From NCBI GenBank assembly GCA_002150815.3, contig NDFF03000148.1, forward strand, positions 1-64,000: a stretch of 64,000 bases of DNA, in the 5' to 3' direction. The notes below the pieces were generated by a model. That model ran no database searches. It had not been told where the DNA came from and saw only the letters and a program-made list of their open reading frames with translations. The DNA comes from Grammothele lineata. Its lineage: Eukaryota; Basidiomycota; Agaricomycetes; Polyporales; Polyporaceae. The position numbers were made by a program, and so were the translations under genes. Each line of letters begins with the position of its first letter. Position 1 is the first letter of the stretch. This document shows, piece by piece, positions 10,985 through 22,401 of the stretch.

Positions 10985-12093
10985 TCATTGTACGTACTCG
11001 CCCCAGTATATCCACGGCGTTGGCCCACGGTACACCACGGTACACACATATCCGCTGATGCGAGCAAGGCGAGACAGGCCGATGAAGGGCGACAGGGAAG
11101 ATTCCCCAGCGCGATGTACAGCCGAGCCACGGAAGGGGGTAGGCGAGGCAGCGCGTCGCTGTCCGGGCGGCACGGGCAACGTGCGTGGGTAAGTGCTTTC
11201 GTCTACGGTAGATCCGGGGCAGTAAGTCAACCACCGGCGGGGCCCATCGAGTATCTTGTCCGGCTCATCGAATGCGACAGGGACCACCGCGCGGTCATTA
11301 ATCTGAGGCAGATCGTCCTTCGACACTGCCATCACGGGGAAGGAGCCGTCCTCCAGAGCTCCGAGCCAGAGCTTGGTAGACTTGGGATACAGGCACGTAC
11401 TCGGCAGGATGGCAACCAGTCCCGGGATAGACCACGCCTGCATCAACCGGGAGTGCGCTTCGAGCGACGTTTTACAATATTGATAGAGGCTGCCCTGCAC
11501 GCCAACGACGCCGTTGGCGATCTCATCCCTGCACGGACGCGAATTAAGAACGGCTCCGAAAATTGCAAAAAAAAACACGCCAACCATGTAGAGAAGATAC
11601 CAGGGCCGTTCAAACCGCGGAACACGACGTAACGATCGGCTGGCTCGGCGTCTTCAATCTGCATTTTGGCATCAAAAAAACGTGCTGCATAGCTTCTCTC
11701 GAACCTGCCATAACAACGTAAGTTCAATTTGTTACGTAGGGGCAGGCTCACATACCATTCCAATGGCAAGTGCGGCAGCGTCTGGTGCAGAGCGGCGAAA
11801 ATTTTGCGGTCGTTACCGCTGACAGAACGACCGAGAGGGCCAATACAAACGAAGCCCTCGTGACCTAAAGAAATGTTTCAACAGAGGCACATAGACAATT
11901 GGCCGTACTTACACCACCTCCGAGCGCTCTCCATCATCGCAAATGTCACGGGTGGGCCGGACCCGGGTACGTAAGGAAGGCGGTCCATGACGGTTTGAGG
12001 AGAAAGGGACGGGGACGGGGTCGGGGTCGGGGTGATTGGCGCGGACTCGACGAGTACGACGGAGGCGTCTTCGACGAAAGGGACGACAGACAT
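10985..12093 (-). CDS. RNase H1 N-terminal (viroplasmin-like) domain protein, pair 1
   Basis: Exons 11913-12093, 11756-11864, 11585-11704 and 10985-11528 join in consistent phase to 317 residues. An N-terminal segment rich in Pro/Thr/Ser is followed by a ~40-residue module spanning the exon 3/4 junction: DRYVVFRG, GIFSTW, DEIANGVVGVQGS and a trailing helix with SLEAH. This pattern (aromatic-xVV-x-G...G-[IV]-[FY]-x-[ST]-W...V-x-G-x-x-G) is that of the RNase H1 hybrid-binding domain, also called the caulimovirus viroplasmin domain, which binds RNA-DNA duplexes in RNase H1. No catalytic RNase H domain follows. The 3' end of the model past about 11190 is uncertain. It is divergently transcribed from the gene at 12511, and the same arrangement recurs at 17967-21961. 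The biological role is unknown. Confidence 0.6.
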
Positions 12094-12510
12094 AGCGGGT
12101 AGAGGAAACTAAGAAACTTAACAAGCGAGATGAGCGAGTAAAAGTAGAGGAGAGAAGATGCCTGACCGTCATGGGCAGAAACCACTGGTCTTAAATACAC
12201 CTTGAGCCCCAGGCTTAATTGGAATTTAGGAAGTCGCTCGATTCCCGCAGAGGGACGTCGAATTCTGGTTGGTTGGGGGACGTGTTGGCGTCGGGCGGGC
12301 ATGGGTGCGGGACGGACGAGAACGGAGCCTAGCGCTCTGCGGGGAAGCGCCCAGTGGATCTAGGCGCTCAGCGCGGTCTCTGCAGTGCGCTCCGCGCGGC
12401 GCGCTTCTTGACTACCAGTCAAGGTAGATTTAACCTCTCGTCCGAGTCGCGGTGTACGTTTGCTCGCCCACATTCATTCTATTCACGCTCATTCTTCCTT
12501 TTTCCGACCT

Positions 12511-14935
12511 ATGGCCAACAAGAAGCACAAGGGGCCCGCCGACGGTTCTCAGCTGTCCTCTGAGAAAGACAAGCGTCGGTGGGCGGTCGGCCCGCGGTAC
12601 GACTTCTTGAATCGCCGCGTCACTAACTGGCGTGACGCCAAGGACACCGGGGACGTTGCTACTTTCTATACACAGCTCGCTCTACTTTGGATAAAGACGT
12701 ACGGCTGGGACCACGCGGACGACCACGACGATGCTCGCGTTGTAGGCGACGCATCAGAAGACAACCTCGAGGCCGTTCTCAATACTACCGGCCTTCTCGA
12801 TGACGAGATCGAGAGGCGCCGTTTGCTGTACCTCAAACTTCGCGGGGTGCGTCTGCTTCTTGTGGCGTTCTCCTTTCTTCTGCCTTCTGACTATGTGCGA
12901 TCGTGTCTTAGCAAATTGCACGGTGGTTCCGCTACCATGGTTCGAAGTCACTCAAGCCACACAAGGTCGATCACCTCACGAAGCTTCTCCGCGCCATCAA
13001 TCGAGCAGAGTCGAAAGCTCCGCGGAAGCCCAGCCTTCTCCAGTACTACCAGAAGGTCTATTACGAAGGCCGCTGCAAGGAGATCGTCGACAAACGCTTT
13101 CCGCAGCTCGTTCAAGAGGCCGCGCTGAAGGGCCGTCCGCTGCCTCGACGCGTTTCCGTTCAGAACCAGGTCTCGAGCGAGATGCTCCAGGCCGAGTCGG
13201 ATGCCTTCCGGGCAGAGCTCAGCGAGCAGCTGTCGGCGGACTACCGGGAGGCCTATGCTCATTGGGAGGCATCGTTGCCTAATAACGTCGGCATGAATTT
13301 TACGGCTGAGGACTACGCCCGGTAGGTGTTTTATTTCCTGACATACTCGCGCCGCTGACCTCGTGTAGCGAGTTGGAATCGACGGGAACATGGCTCGGCA
13401 ACTTCACCGACCAACTGGGGAAGCTCCTTGGTCGTAACGTCATGGTTGCGATCTATGGGCCCAATACCGCGGGTGCATTAGATGTTGAAAGGCATGCTTC
13501 TACTTCGTGTCGTCCGCTTGTTGTGCGCCGTGACTCATACATTGTCTAGTGTTCATTCTGGCAAGTCGAAGGGAACGTCGTCGAAGATCTGGCCCGACGC
13601 CGACCCACAGGGCTACGACGCGTTCTGCAAGTCCGTCATTCGGTTTGCGCAGAAATGTTTCTGTAAGCTTTTTCGGGCGTCTGGAAGACGCCGTTTACTA
13701 ACTTGGCGTGCTCCATTGTTAGCGGAGAAAGACTGTCAAGATCGGATCGTGGGAGGCGTCGACGCAGGGCCCTCGCACGCCCCCGTCGCTAAGCCTGTCA
13801 CGTCGGCGCTCGACCAGCCCGAGCTCTTAAGGATGACCGCCTCGCCATTACCCTCCGGTACCCCTTCCCCGCAGACGCCCCGCACCCCGCTATTCGCATC
13901 TTCCCCACCTTCGCTTCCCTCCTCGCTGCCTCCCCCATCCGCACCCTTGAGCACGTCTCTTCGACTGTCGAACGCCGCGGCGGCGGCGCCCTCCCTCCCA
14001 CTGCCAAGCTCGCAAGCAGCGCTGTCAGGCTCGCCCGCATCGTCGACTCCTCGCGCAGCATCTAGCACGGCCCCACCCGAGGTCCCCTCCGCGTCGGACA
14101 CGAGTACACCTGCCGCTCCGGACGCGTCGTCGCCTTCGTCGATCCTACTCGCGCCGTCGAGCACAGCCACGTCGTCAAACGCGATCCTGACGCCGAGTCG
14201 CGTCGCTCCAGGGGACGCTATGCAAGCAACGCCGCTCACCCTCACATCGCCGCATCCACTTACCCCGCCGGGCTTAGACGTACAGCCTGACGGGCTTGTT
14301 CACTCCACGAACATGGGTGTCATTGGTCTCTTCAACTTGAGCGACATCCCTGAGACGTCGTTGGACCTAGCTTTGCCTGCTGCGGCTTTGCCCATGTTGC
14401 CCGTCCAGTCGCTTGTAAGCACGCCGCCGTCACAGTCATCCGTGTCCGCTAGTCCTTCAGCTGAACCGTCGCCGCAGTCCTCGGCCGCGAAGCCGTCTCA
14501 GGCAGGTTCTACGGCAAAGACACCAAGCTCCTCGCCTGCCCCTCGCGCGCTGAGTCTTGCGACCAAAACTCGCATGGCGTCTTTCCCCCCCATTCCCAGC
14601 CCGCTTCGGTCGTCTTCATCTTCTACAAATTCTACCGGCATTCGAAAGCGTACTATTGTCACGCCTCTGTCCAGTGCCCAGGGGCCTGCTGCGGCTGCTG
14701 TTTCTGGGCTTAGCGCTGCCGCCGTGGCTACCCCTCGGAGCCCATCGCTTCTTGGTCCTTCCTTGACGCGGCGCGTCAGTGCTTCATCCGCGGAGGTACG
14801 TTCTTCAGTTTATACTGTCTTGTCAGTGAGCCGTCTGACAGCGTCCTATCTAGCTCCCGCTTGTATTAATGGATCTCCTTCCTCGGCCTGCCAGTTCATT
14901 GTCGTCTCACTCTACGCCGCCCCGAGCCCTCGCGT

Positions 14936-14967
<32 letters not shown>

Positions 14968-15734
14968 CCGCCGCCCCCGCCGACGACACCTTCTACCGCA
15001 ATCCTCTTCCCCCCTCCCTCGCCGATTAACCCCAACCGCGACGACGTCAACACGGACGCGTGCAAGGATACGAAGTGGCTGAAAATGTATACCTATCTAC
15101 TCGACGAGAACACGACGCCGTGGGGGGACTTTTGGATCGACTGCGTGGACGCGCTCGCCGCTGTTGAGCGCGCTGCTTTGTTCACCGTGCACGGGAAGTT
15201 GCGGGCAGCGACTTCGTCTCGGCCGGGAGAGGTCGCAGATTGGATGAAGCATCATCGACCACTGCATCATTACCCTATTGTGGACATGAAAGTCTTCGCG
15301 AAACGTTGGTGGGCGTGGTGGAGGGCGAACTTACCGCACGTTCCTGATCAGGCTGCCTTCAACACCGCCGTCGAGGCCTCCCAGGCCGAGGGCTGTGATT
15401 GGTCAGCTCTATTCGTTACGGGCTCGACTGGCATATGTCTCTTCGTCCTGTCCTTGGCGTGGTGGCGCAACAGGCTCGACAAGGGCGGCATCGTCGACGA
15501 CACCTACAAGCTCTGGTTGGACGCTGTGAAAGACGTCACCTTCGCCTTCAATGCTGTCGCTCAGTACGTGCACAGAGTCGGTCCCAACACCTTGTTATCA
15601 AAGTAAGTGTTTACTCTTGGTGAGAACTCGACTTGAATGTGGTTACTGATGATGTGTTTCGACGCAGGAAACGCAAGGCGTCCGGGACGCCAGACGACCA
15701 GACCTCGAAGACTAAACGCCGTCGGCGCGTTTGA
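12511..15734 (+). CDS. Tryptophan-rich unknown protein of the divergent pair 1
   Basis: Seven exons (12511-12846, 12912-13321, 13369-13491, 13550-13662, 13723-14795, 14854-15602, 15668-15734) give 956 residues. I do not recognise a named family. The order is: an N-terminal alpha-helical region (WIKTYGWD; IARWFRYHG; PSLLQYYQKVYYEG); a segment with GTWLGNFTDQLGKLLG and WPDADPQGYDAFCKSV; a ~350-residue Ser/Pro/Ala-rich linker; and a C-terminal module with FAKRWWAWWR, GICLFVLSLAWW and DAVKDVTFAFNAVAQ, ending in a basic nuclear-localisation-like tail (KKRKA...KRRRRV). The protein from 17967-20708 shares this whole architecture. Exon 3 is followed by an apparent GC-AG intron (13492-13549). Intact. 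Likely nuclear, and likely part of a mobile or selfish unit by context; that is inference. Confidence 0.7.
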
Positions 15735-15880
15735 AGGCCTGCCGTCGGTCGTTTGAGCCGGGGGAATGTTATCTGGCCTTAGTATATAACCTTCCTATTC
15801 CGAGTTGTGATTTCCACACCACGTCGTTCGCTGCTCTTGTAATGCCGCTCCTTGTTGATTGTCGTCTCCACCTGCTGCCC

Positions 15881-15976
15881 CGTCGTCTCTCCTTAATTAT
15901 GCTCGCTGCACATTGCTGTCCCTTGTTCCGTCGTCTCTCCTTAATCGCTCTCGCTGCACATTGCTGTCCCTCGTCT
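15881..15976 (+). repeat. 48-bp direct repeat, two units
   Basis: Two adjacent copies at 15881-15928 and 15929-15976 both begin CGTCGTCTCTCCTTAAT and contain CTCGCTGCACATTGCTGTCC, with few differences. They lie in the gap between the unknown gene ending at 15734 and the cyclin pseudogene. No gene is evident in the rest of 15735-16381, although exons upstream of the cyclin ATG are possible. Confidence 0.7.
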
Positions 15977-16381
15977 CGTATGCCATCTCCCACATTCCAT
16001 ACTCAGGATCCTGCGCCTTCAGTTTTGTTACATGCTTTCTCTATTACTGTCAGCACTGTACCTATGTGTTTTAACCTCTGCCCATCCCCTTTTGCTACAA
16101 TATATCTCATTAATCGTATCCTGCCCGCAAGTTCAGGGCTGGCAACTGAGAACGGCCCTGAAATGGGTACCGGCCGCCGACGGCCGCCTTGCGGCCGCTC
16201 ATGTTCCCACGGTTCGATGGGACGCGTACGCCTGTTTTAGCGCCTTTCCCTCGCGGCTCTCTCAAGTCCTCCACCCGTCGTCACATCACTCCGCTCACAC
16301 TCGTTCTCAAGACCTTCTCGCCTGACTCGGATCTCACGGTGAGTCCGATATAACTGCTCTTGTCTGGCTTACAGCTCTCAT

Positions 16382-17601
16382 ATGCTGCCCATAGAACTGT
16401 ATGGCGGTCATGCACCAATTCGCTCCCCTTTGTCCACGCCTGTTGAACTTCCTCTCCCGTCGTCCGCGTCCCGTTCTTCAATGGCCTTCGTCTCCGGTCC
16501 CTCCACCGCTCGCCACCCCTCCCCGTTCAAGAGGCAGTCCAACCTGTCCCCAAGACCCTCGGGGCTGAGCTCTCCCGCTGTGATGGTGAGTTAAGCGCCC
16601 TCCCCTTCTTGCCCGACTCGGCGTTCGAACTTGTCATCCACAGGACCTATACTATGATCATGAAGAGGCCGTGCAGCTTTGCGCGCGATTCGTCACGCAT
16701 TTATTTGCGTGCACGGATCTGCCGCCGCTTCGACGTCGGCGCTCCCCGCCCATTCCCCACCCCTCGCCAACTTCATCGTGTACGCCCTCCATCGTACGCG
16801 CCTCCATTCCTCCGTCACCTTCGCCGCACCCTATCTCTTGCAACGCCTCAACGCCCGGTTCCGCCGCGCGGGGCTCGTCGGGCCACCGACTAGTTATATC
16901 GGCGTTCATGATCGCGTCCATGGTGATCTGCGACGACACATACTCCAACAAGTCCTGGTCCACCGTCGGCCAGGGCATGTTCGCTCTCCGGGAGATCAAC
17001 CAGATGGAGTCGGAGATGTGCTTGTATCTGGAGTGGCAGCTCAACGTCGAACCCTCGGCGTTGAAGGAGTTCGAGCAGAAGGTCAGGCGCGAAATCAAGG
17101 GTCACGGTCCCCCACGTATGTTCTCCCTTCGCCCGCGCCCTCCCCTATGCCCTCGACAGCCCCTACGCCCCCACCGGCATCCCCGCACCCACCCCCGTCT
17201 GCGCGTCCAAGTCGCAGCAACCGCCGTCGACCTCGCCGCCGAAGCCTATTCCCCCGCCCGTGCCCATCTACGCCGGCGTGCCCCCATACTCCGCACAGTC
17301 CTCCCTCGCCACCCCCGGTACGCCTGATACCCCCGAGTCCTCGATGTTGACGTCGACGTCCCCCGCGTCGTCCGCGCCCCCATCGACACCACTCTGGTAT
17401 GAGGACCACTCGGTCCGGGTCGTCGGGAGCGGGACCGTCGGCGCGCCGATCAACGTCGACTCGGCGTCGTCGTCCCCCGCCGCGGCGCACCACATGCCCG
17501 TGTCCGCGTCCGCCGTGGCGTACGCGCGCGCGGTGCCCGCCGTGCTCCAGAAGGCCAAATTCGGCGACATCTTCGCGCGCGCAAATCCACGCGTATGGTA
17601 G
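16382..17601 (+). pseudogene. Cyclin (Pho85/PCL-type) gene with frameshifts
   Basis: A first exon (16382-16585) with a Ser/Pro-rich leader ending SPAVM joins 16644 onward, giving DLYYDHEEAVQLCARFVTHLF, the start of a fungal PCL-like cyclin box. The box continues with ANFIVYALHRTRLHSSVTF, then GHRLVISAFMIAS, CDDTYSNKSW and GQGMFALREINQME, and a Pro/Ser-rich tail ending at 17601. Four apparent single-base losses break the frame at about 16728, 16861, 17111 and 17162. All are in or next to runs of C or G. In life such cyclins bind a cyclin-dependent kinase of the Pho85 class. Either this is a young pseudogene or the assembly has homopolymer errors; the high conservation between the breaks makes the second possible. 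Confidence 0.8.
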
Positions 17602-17966
17602 ATTCTCTTCATATCATGCTTCATGTCATCATGTTCTGCTCCCCCGACGTCGCCCGCGCGCGCGTTGCTCTACATAGTTTTGCATACATGGCCTCGGACC
17701 ACTAATGCGTTCGTTATCGTTATACCCCGACGTCCCTCTTCCCTCCCTCTCCCACTCCCACCCGTTGCTCTCGGGATCGCGGGGTTCCTCGTAGGTAGTC
17801 CATCATCCTTCTCTCACGCATCGTCTCACATCCCGCACACATACATATCACGTACACACCGCGCATACATGTTCTCTTTGATAGTCTAGTCCCTCCTCCG
17901 CGCTCGCCCGACCATTCACTAACATCACAGCGCGCGCCATCACAGGGGGTATCCGAGAGGGCGACA
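17602..17966. other. No gene recognised
   Basis: A pyrimidine-rich spacer lies between the cyclin stop and the 3' end of the minus-strand unknown gene. These two genes converge here, so it probably holds their 3' ends. No domain or repeat stands out. Confidence 0.5.
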
Positions 17967-20708
17967 TCAATCGCGACGATCGCCCCAACGAGGATGCTTG
18001 GTGAGAATGTGACGAGCGGCGGCAGCGAGAGTGACGGCGCGCGAAGCAGCGAGAACGATGGCACGGGAGGCGGCGGCGATGAGGATGGCGCGCTCGGCGG
18101 CGGTGACGAGGACGGCGCGCGAGGCGCCAGCGACGAGGACGGCGCGCTCGGCGGCGACCAACGGCAGTCGGGGATAGCGCGCGACGGCGATCGGCTGGGC
18201 CACGAGCCGGTTGAGGGAGTGGCCGAGAGGCCCGGGGATGTGCACGCTGAATGTAGCATACGTTGTAGGATTTTCTGCAGACGTCGTGTTGCCCCGCGGG
18301 ACACGACGTCTGCAGCAAAGCCTGCTGGCAGCAGAATCTGCGGGCACTGCAGTGTGGCCTGCAGAAAAATCAGTAGTGTGACGTGTTGGGCCTACACGGG
18401 GGGGTGGTCCACCCTCGTCAGCCGCAGCCTTGCGCTTCACAGGGGTCGTGATTGAGGCGATCTCTGTGAGGGCCCAGTGGACGTCTTCGATCGCATCGAA
18501 AACCTCACCGGACTCAGCTCCATCGCTACTCACATCCGTGAGCCACCACGATAACGCCATGATAGCCATGAAGATACCGTTGCATCCTCCACGCTTGACC
18601 TCACCCCAATCTTCCTGATCCACGGGAGCGACGCGGGGGAGGGGCCACACCTCGTCCTCGCCGGATAGACGGATAGGCGGCTGAATGCGACGCCACCATT
18701 TCTTCCAGGCCTCAGCGAACACGGAGATAGACTTGATAAGTGGGGGACGTTCGTAGTTACGACGCTTGACTTGTACCCATTCTTTCACGGCCGCTGGTCG
18801 TCCGCTGGCGGAAAGCCAATTCTCATGGCGCTGGGACGGGGAGTTGGTGAATAGGTCGAATAGCAGACCTAGTGCACGTACCTGACCATCCGGATACCCC
18901 AGAATTCCCTCGAGCTTCACCCACACATCAACCAACGCCTGCCAGCGACCGTCATCGCTGACCGCGGTGAGGTATTTGCGTCCATCGACGATCCAGCTGG
19001 GCACGTCATTCTCGCCCTCGATGTTCCCCTTCTCACCATCTGGACTACCGCCCGCGTTCTCCTTGTCGGACGGCGTAGTGGCTTGGTGCGCGTTCGCGCC
19101 CTTAAGGAGCATTTTCTGTTGGCCCGATGGTCCGAGAGCTTGTACGTCTAGAGATGCGAGGAGAACGCGGTTGCGGGCGATGTTGGCGTCCCTCTCCAAG
19201 TCATAGTTATCCAACGCGGGATTCGGTGGCGCACGGATGTTTTCAAGCGTGGGATTGGTGGGGCCTGCGGGGTGAGAGGGGTGGGCCGGACTACCAGCAG
19301 CGGGAGGGGAAGCGACGGTTGGTTCGGTAGCTGACGAGCCGCCACCCGCGGCGATGACAGTCGCGCCGCCGGTGCCGGCACCGGAGGTGGAAGGGGCAGG
19401 ACCTTGGAGGCTAGCAGAAGGCGGATTGGCAGCGGGAGTAGGAGCAGCAGTGGTCGTAGTGGTGGCGGGAGGGTTGCGATTGAGTAGCGTGCGGCTGGTG
19501 ATGGGCGCAGACGCCGAGGCGCCGGCGGATGCCGACGTGCCCTCTCCCGTCAACGATCCCAACGATGGGCCTGCAACGAGCTCCTTGGGCATCTCTCCGC
19601 GATATATGTCTCCGAGCTGAGCAGGTACGTCGGGTGCTACCGATTATGACGTTAGCTCACTCTGTCTCGCGAGACGACAGCACCGCAAACTTACGGAAAC
19701 AACTAACGACGAACTGATCCCAGGCTTTGCTGAACTCGGCCCACTTTTCAGCCGCATCGGGGAACTTGTTCTGTAGAATGTGAGTTCTTCCCTGGTGTAT
19801 GCTACGTGACAATGAGACTCTGATTGCGTATGAAGCGGATGCAAGACGTACGCGATGGTGACTAGATCGCCGCTCTCGGGCTCAGGGCCGCCCAACAGCA
19901 GGCTCCCAACCCATCCTCCCGTCTGCTTCGAGATAGATTCGAGAGCTCGTGAGCCTGTCCTCGGGAGCTTTTCTATATTTCTATTCACTGTTGTAAGTAC
20001 TGGTACTTCGATACTGTCGTCTTACATGACTTACTTTTGCACGTCGTGAACATGCTTCTGCGCGTCTTCAAGGCCTTCCAGGAGTAACTGCATAGGGTCG
20101 AGTGCCGGAGGAAGCTGGCCAGCGGCGTGACGAGCAATATAATTGTTGACCTCCGTCTTCACCTCCTCGTGCTCCGCCTCAAGCATCCGCTGGAGCTCGA
20201 GCTGGGTGAACGCCCAGATGCCCTGCGGCTCCGTGCCCTCCGGTACGTCTTTCAGATACTCCTCGTATTTCGCGCGAGTAGCGGGCATGACGCGAGACGC
20301 ATACAGCGACATGTAAGCCTGGTAGGGTGCAAGCGGCTGCGGCGCGACCTTCGTCAACTTGAGGACAGAACCGGTCAACGGCTTGCCCTTCACGCTCCGG
20401 GTGTTGTTCCGGAACCACCATTTGATACGCTACACGCTGTTTGTTTAGTCGATGTCGCGTTGATGCCTTTGTACGGTACGTACCTCCTCCCAGAACTCCT
20501 TCAGTTTCTTATTCGCTTCTGTGGGATCGTGAGCAGCGTCCTCAAGCATTTTATCGGTTGGGACCTTCGGCCATTTGGCGAGGAATGCCTCCGTGGTCGA
20601 CGAAAAGAAACCGGCGAGGGCCTTCTCGTCCTTGGCCTCGTTATACCTCGCCTTGCGCCCGTTGAGCCATGTCTTCTGCTCGTCGGACGCCCAAGGTGGG
20701 CGACCCAT
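17967..20708 (-). CDS. Tryptophan-rich unknown protein of the divergent pair 2
   Basis: Exons 20484-20708, 20045-20429, 19848-19987, 19695-19770 and 17967-19636 give 831 residues in consistent phase, provided exon 3 uses a weak GTCTTG donor. The protein parallels the 12511-15734 product: N-terminal WLNGRKARYNEAKD and RIKWWFRNN; a middle region with QTGGWVGSLLLGG and FPDAAEKWAEFSKAW; a low-complexity linker; then a C-terminal module with FAEAWKKWWRRIQP, GGCNGIFMAIMALSWW and DAIEDVHWALTEIA, and the basic KRKAA. In the paralogue the protein stops soon after KKRKA, but here a MITE (18271-18368) lies just past that point and the frame stays open for about 150 further Ala/Arg-rich residues, so the C-terminus looks altered by insertion. 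Function unknown; likely nuclear by its basic motif. Confidence 0.7.
18271..18368 (-). mobile_element. MITE, copy B (98 bp)
   Basis: Perfect 10-bp terminal inverted repeats TTTTCTGCAG (18271-18280) and CTGCAGAAAA (18359-18368) enclose an internal perfect hairpin with arms ACGTCGTGT and ACACGACGT. Its reverse complement aligns end to end with 2256-2354. It is embedded in the last exon of the minus-strand unknown gene without breaking the frame. The flanks GTAG (18265-18268) and GTAG (18373-18376) might be a 4-bp target duplication if the termini include the adjacent bases, but this is weak. Confidence 0.75.
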
Positions 20709-21044
20709 GCTGCCGGGGCGAGAAAGAAGCGGGAAGTGAACGCAGGCGAAGGTCAGGTGGTCCTCGTGGTTCACATTCTTTTTCAGACGCGCTGAATCGG
20801 CTGGAAGATAGATTCCTTCCGCAAGTCCGTGCGGCGTGCCCGTCTGATGATTAAGCCCCCGGCGCCCATATCAACCCGCCCGCTTTCTTTTCCATCCCCG
20901 TTGCCACCCTCTTTCCTCCAACGCGCATGAAACACCCATCTCTTTCCTCGCCTGCGTCCCCGCCCATCTCGTCTCAATGTAACTCCTAGGACGGTACGTG
21001 CGACAACGTCCGTCCCGCACGAGCCTCTAACACGGAGAGCCTAG

Positions 21045-21961
21045 GTGAAGAAAGCCGCGTGTCGACTGTGTCGGACTTAACATACGAAGGAGACCTCCCC
21101 GACATCGGCCGTCTGAACATCAACAACGTCGATGCCGCAGATCTGCCCCGTCCTCGCCGTCGAGAGCGATCTGGGCGCTCTGCGCACACAGCGGGCCCCG
21201 CCTCGACCAACCGATCTCAGAGGACGACCCCCGCTGTGACGCAGATTACCATCAACGCCGCGGACTCGCCCGTGGTCATCAACGTCGGTCATCGCGTGTC
21301 AGTCACAGCCCCTCCGACCCCGACACGCCCCTTTAGGGCCCACCCGCGCCCTGCTGCGGCATCTATCCGCGCCCCGTCGCCCCCGCTTATTATCCACCCC
21401 GCCGCGAACGATCAAGCTGTGAATGAGGCGATTCGTAATGACCGCATGCGGGACATCGAGCAAGCCCTTCGCGACTTGGAGCAGGAGCGGGCGTCGAGCA
21501 GTCGTGCTCCTCCGCCCCGCGGCCGCGCCGCCACGGAGTCGAAGCCCGTACGTTGCCATAGCACTGTGCCGTCGCGTGCGTTAATTTTCTTTAACCCTGT
21601 AGGGGCCTCGTCCTCCATCCCCCGCGCCTTCTACTCTCCGCGCTCAGCGACTCGCAAAGCCGCCGCCTAGCAAGAGGCTGCCATGGGATCCCTCCCGTGA
21701 GTTATGCCCGATCATTCTTCGCATCCACACTGATCGCTGTCGGCGACAGGTGAGCATATTGCTTCGCCGCGCTATGGGAACAAGAAATGGCATGTTGTGA
21801 TGGCTGGAACCATGGTGGGCATTTTCGAGACTTGGGGGGAAGTTGTGCCGCTGGTGAATGGGATCTCCGGCTCCGCTAATGAAGCGTTCAAGGCGTACTC
21901 GGCCGCCCTCATGTTTTACGAGTACAACAAGTCTCAGGGCAATGTGGCACAACTGCCTTAG
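21045..21961 (+). CDS. RNase H1 N-terminal (viroplasmin-like) domain protein, pair 2
   Basis: Coding exons 21045-21547, 21603-21696 and 21750-21961 join in phase. The protein has a long disordered Pro/Arg-rich region with a short coiled stretch (DIEQALRDLEQERA), then at the C-terminus a hybrid-binding module: KKWHVVMAG, VGIFETWGEVVPLVNGISGS and a final helix (AFKAYSAALMFYEY), ending 12 residues later. It matches the module at 11400-11640, but here it is C-terminal and the leader differs. The start is unresolved: exon 1 opens mid-codon after an acceptor at 21043-21044, so at least one upstream exon lies near 20900-21000. It is divergent from the gene starting at 20708, the same arrangement as pair 1. 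Confidence 0.65.
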
Positions 21962-22401
21962 TGAATTATTTCTGTACTTCGATAGTGGTTCGTTAGTAGG
22001 CAATCATCATAAGCGCCCCGAAAGTCGACACCCTTAGCAGAAACGATGATCGAATCCGATCAGACTCTCAAGTGTGCTGGCTGTACACACTTGCCATCTA
22101 TGGTCCCAGCGACACCAGCACAGCATGACCTGGGTGCACGTGCCTACCGCTGCTTCCGGCCCGAATGACACCAGCACAGTGTGCGCACCCGCCGTTCCTG
22201 TACCCAATGACATTAACACGGCTTCTGCCGGGCGTTATGAGACTCGCCATAACTTCTATTGCGTCCGGTTCGCAATCGATGGGTCCAGTGCAATGAATTA
22301 GGCAAGTGCATGGGGAGCACAATTTTACTTGCAGTCGTAAGTACTCCAAGTGTATGGAAGAATCTATCAGATAGCATCGTGCTCCTCCACTGCTCTCCAC
22401 C
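21962..22401. repeat. Spacer with minisatellite units
   Basis: Between about 22095 and 22225 three spaced units carry GACACCAGCACAG-like cores preceded by CCCAATGA-type sequence, the reverse complement of the CTGGTGTCGTTGGG core that is tandem at 30.1-30.8 kb. The rest of this gap upstream of the KDZ start shows no gene. Confidence 0.5.

Noticed and set aside
10985..12093. Endogenous caulimovirus-like sequence because of the viroplasmin domain
   Set aside because: Only the small hybrid-binding domain is present, in a spliced gene without reverse transcriptase, capsid or movement genes; the domain is also in cellular RNase H1.
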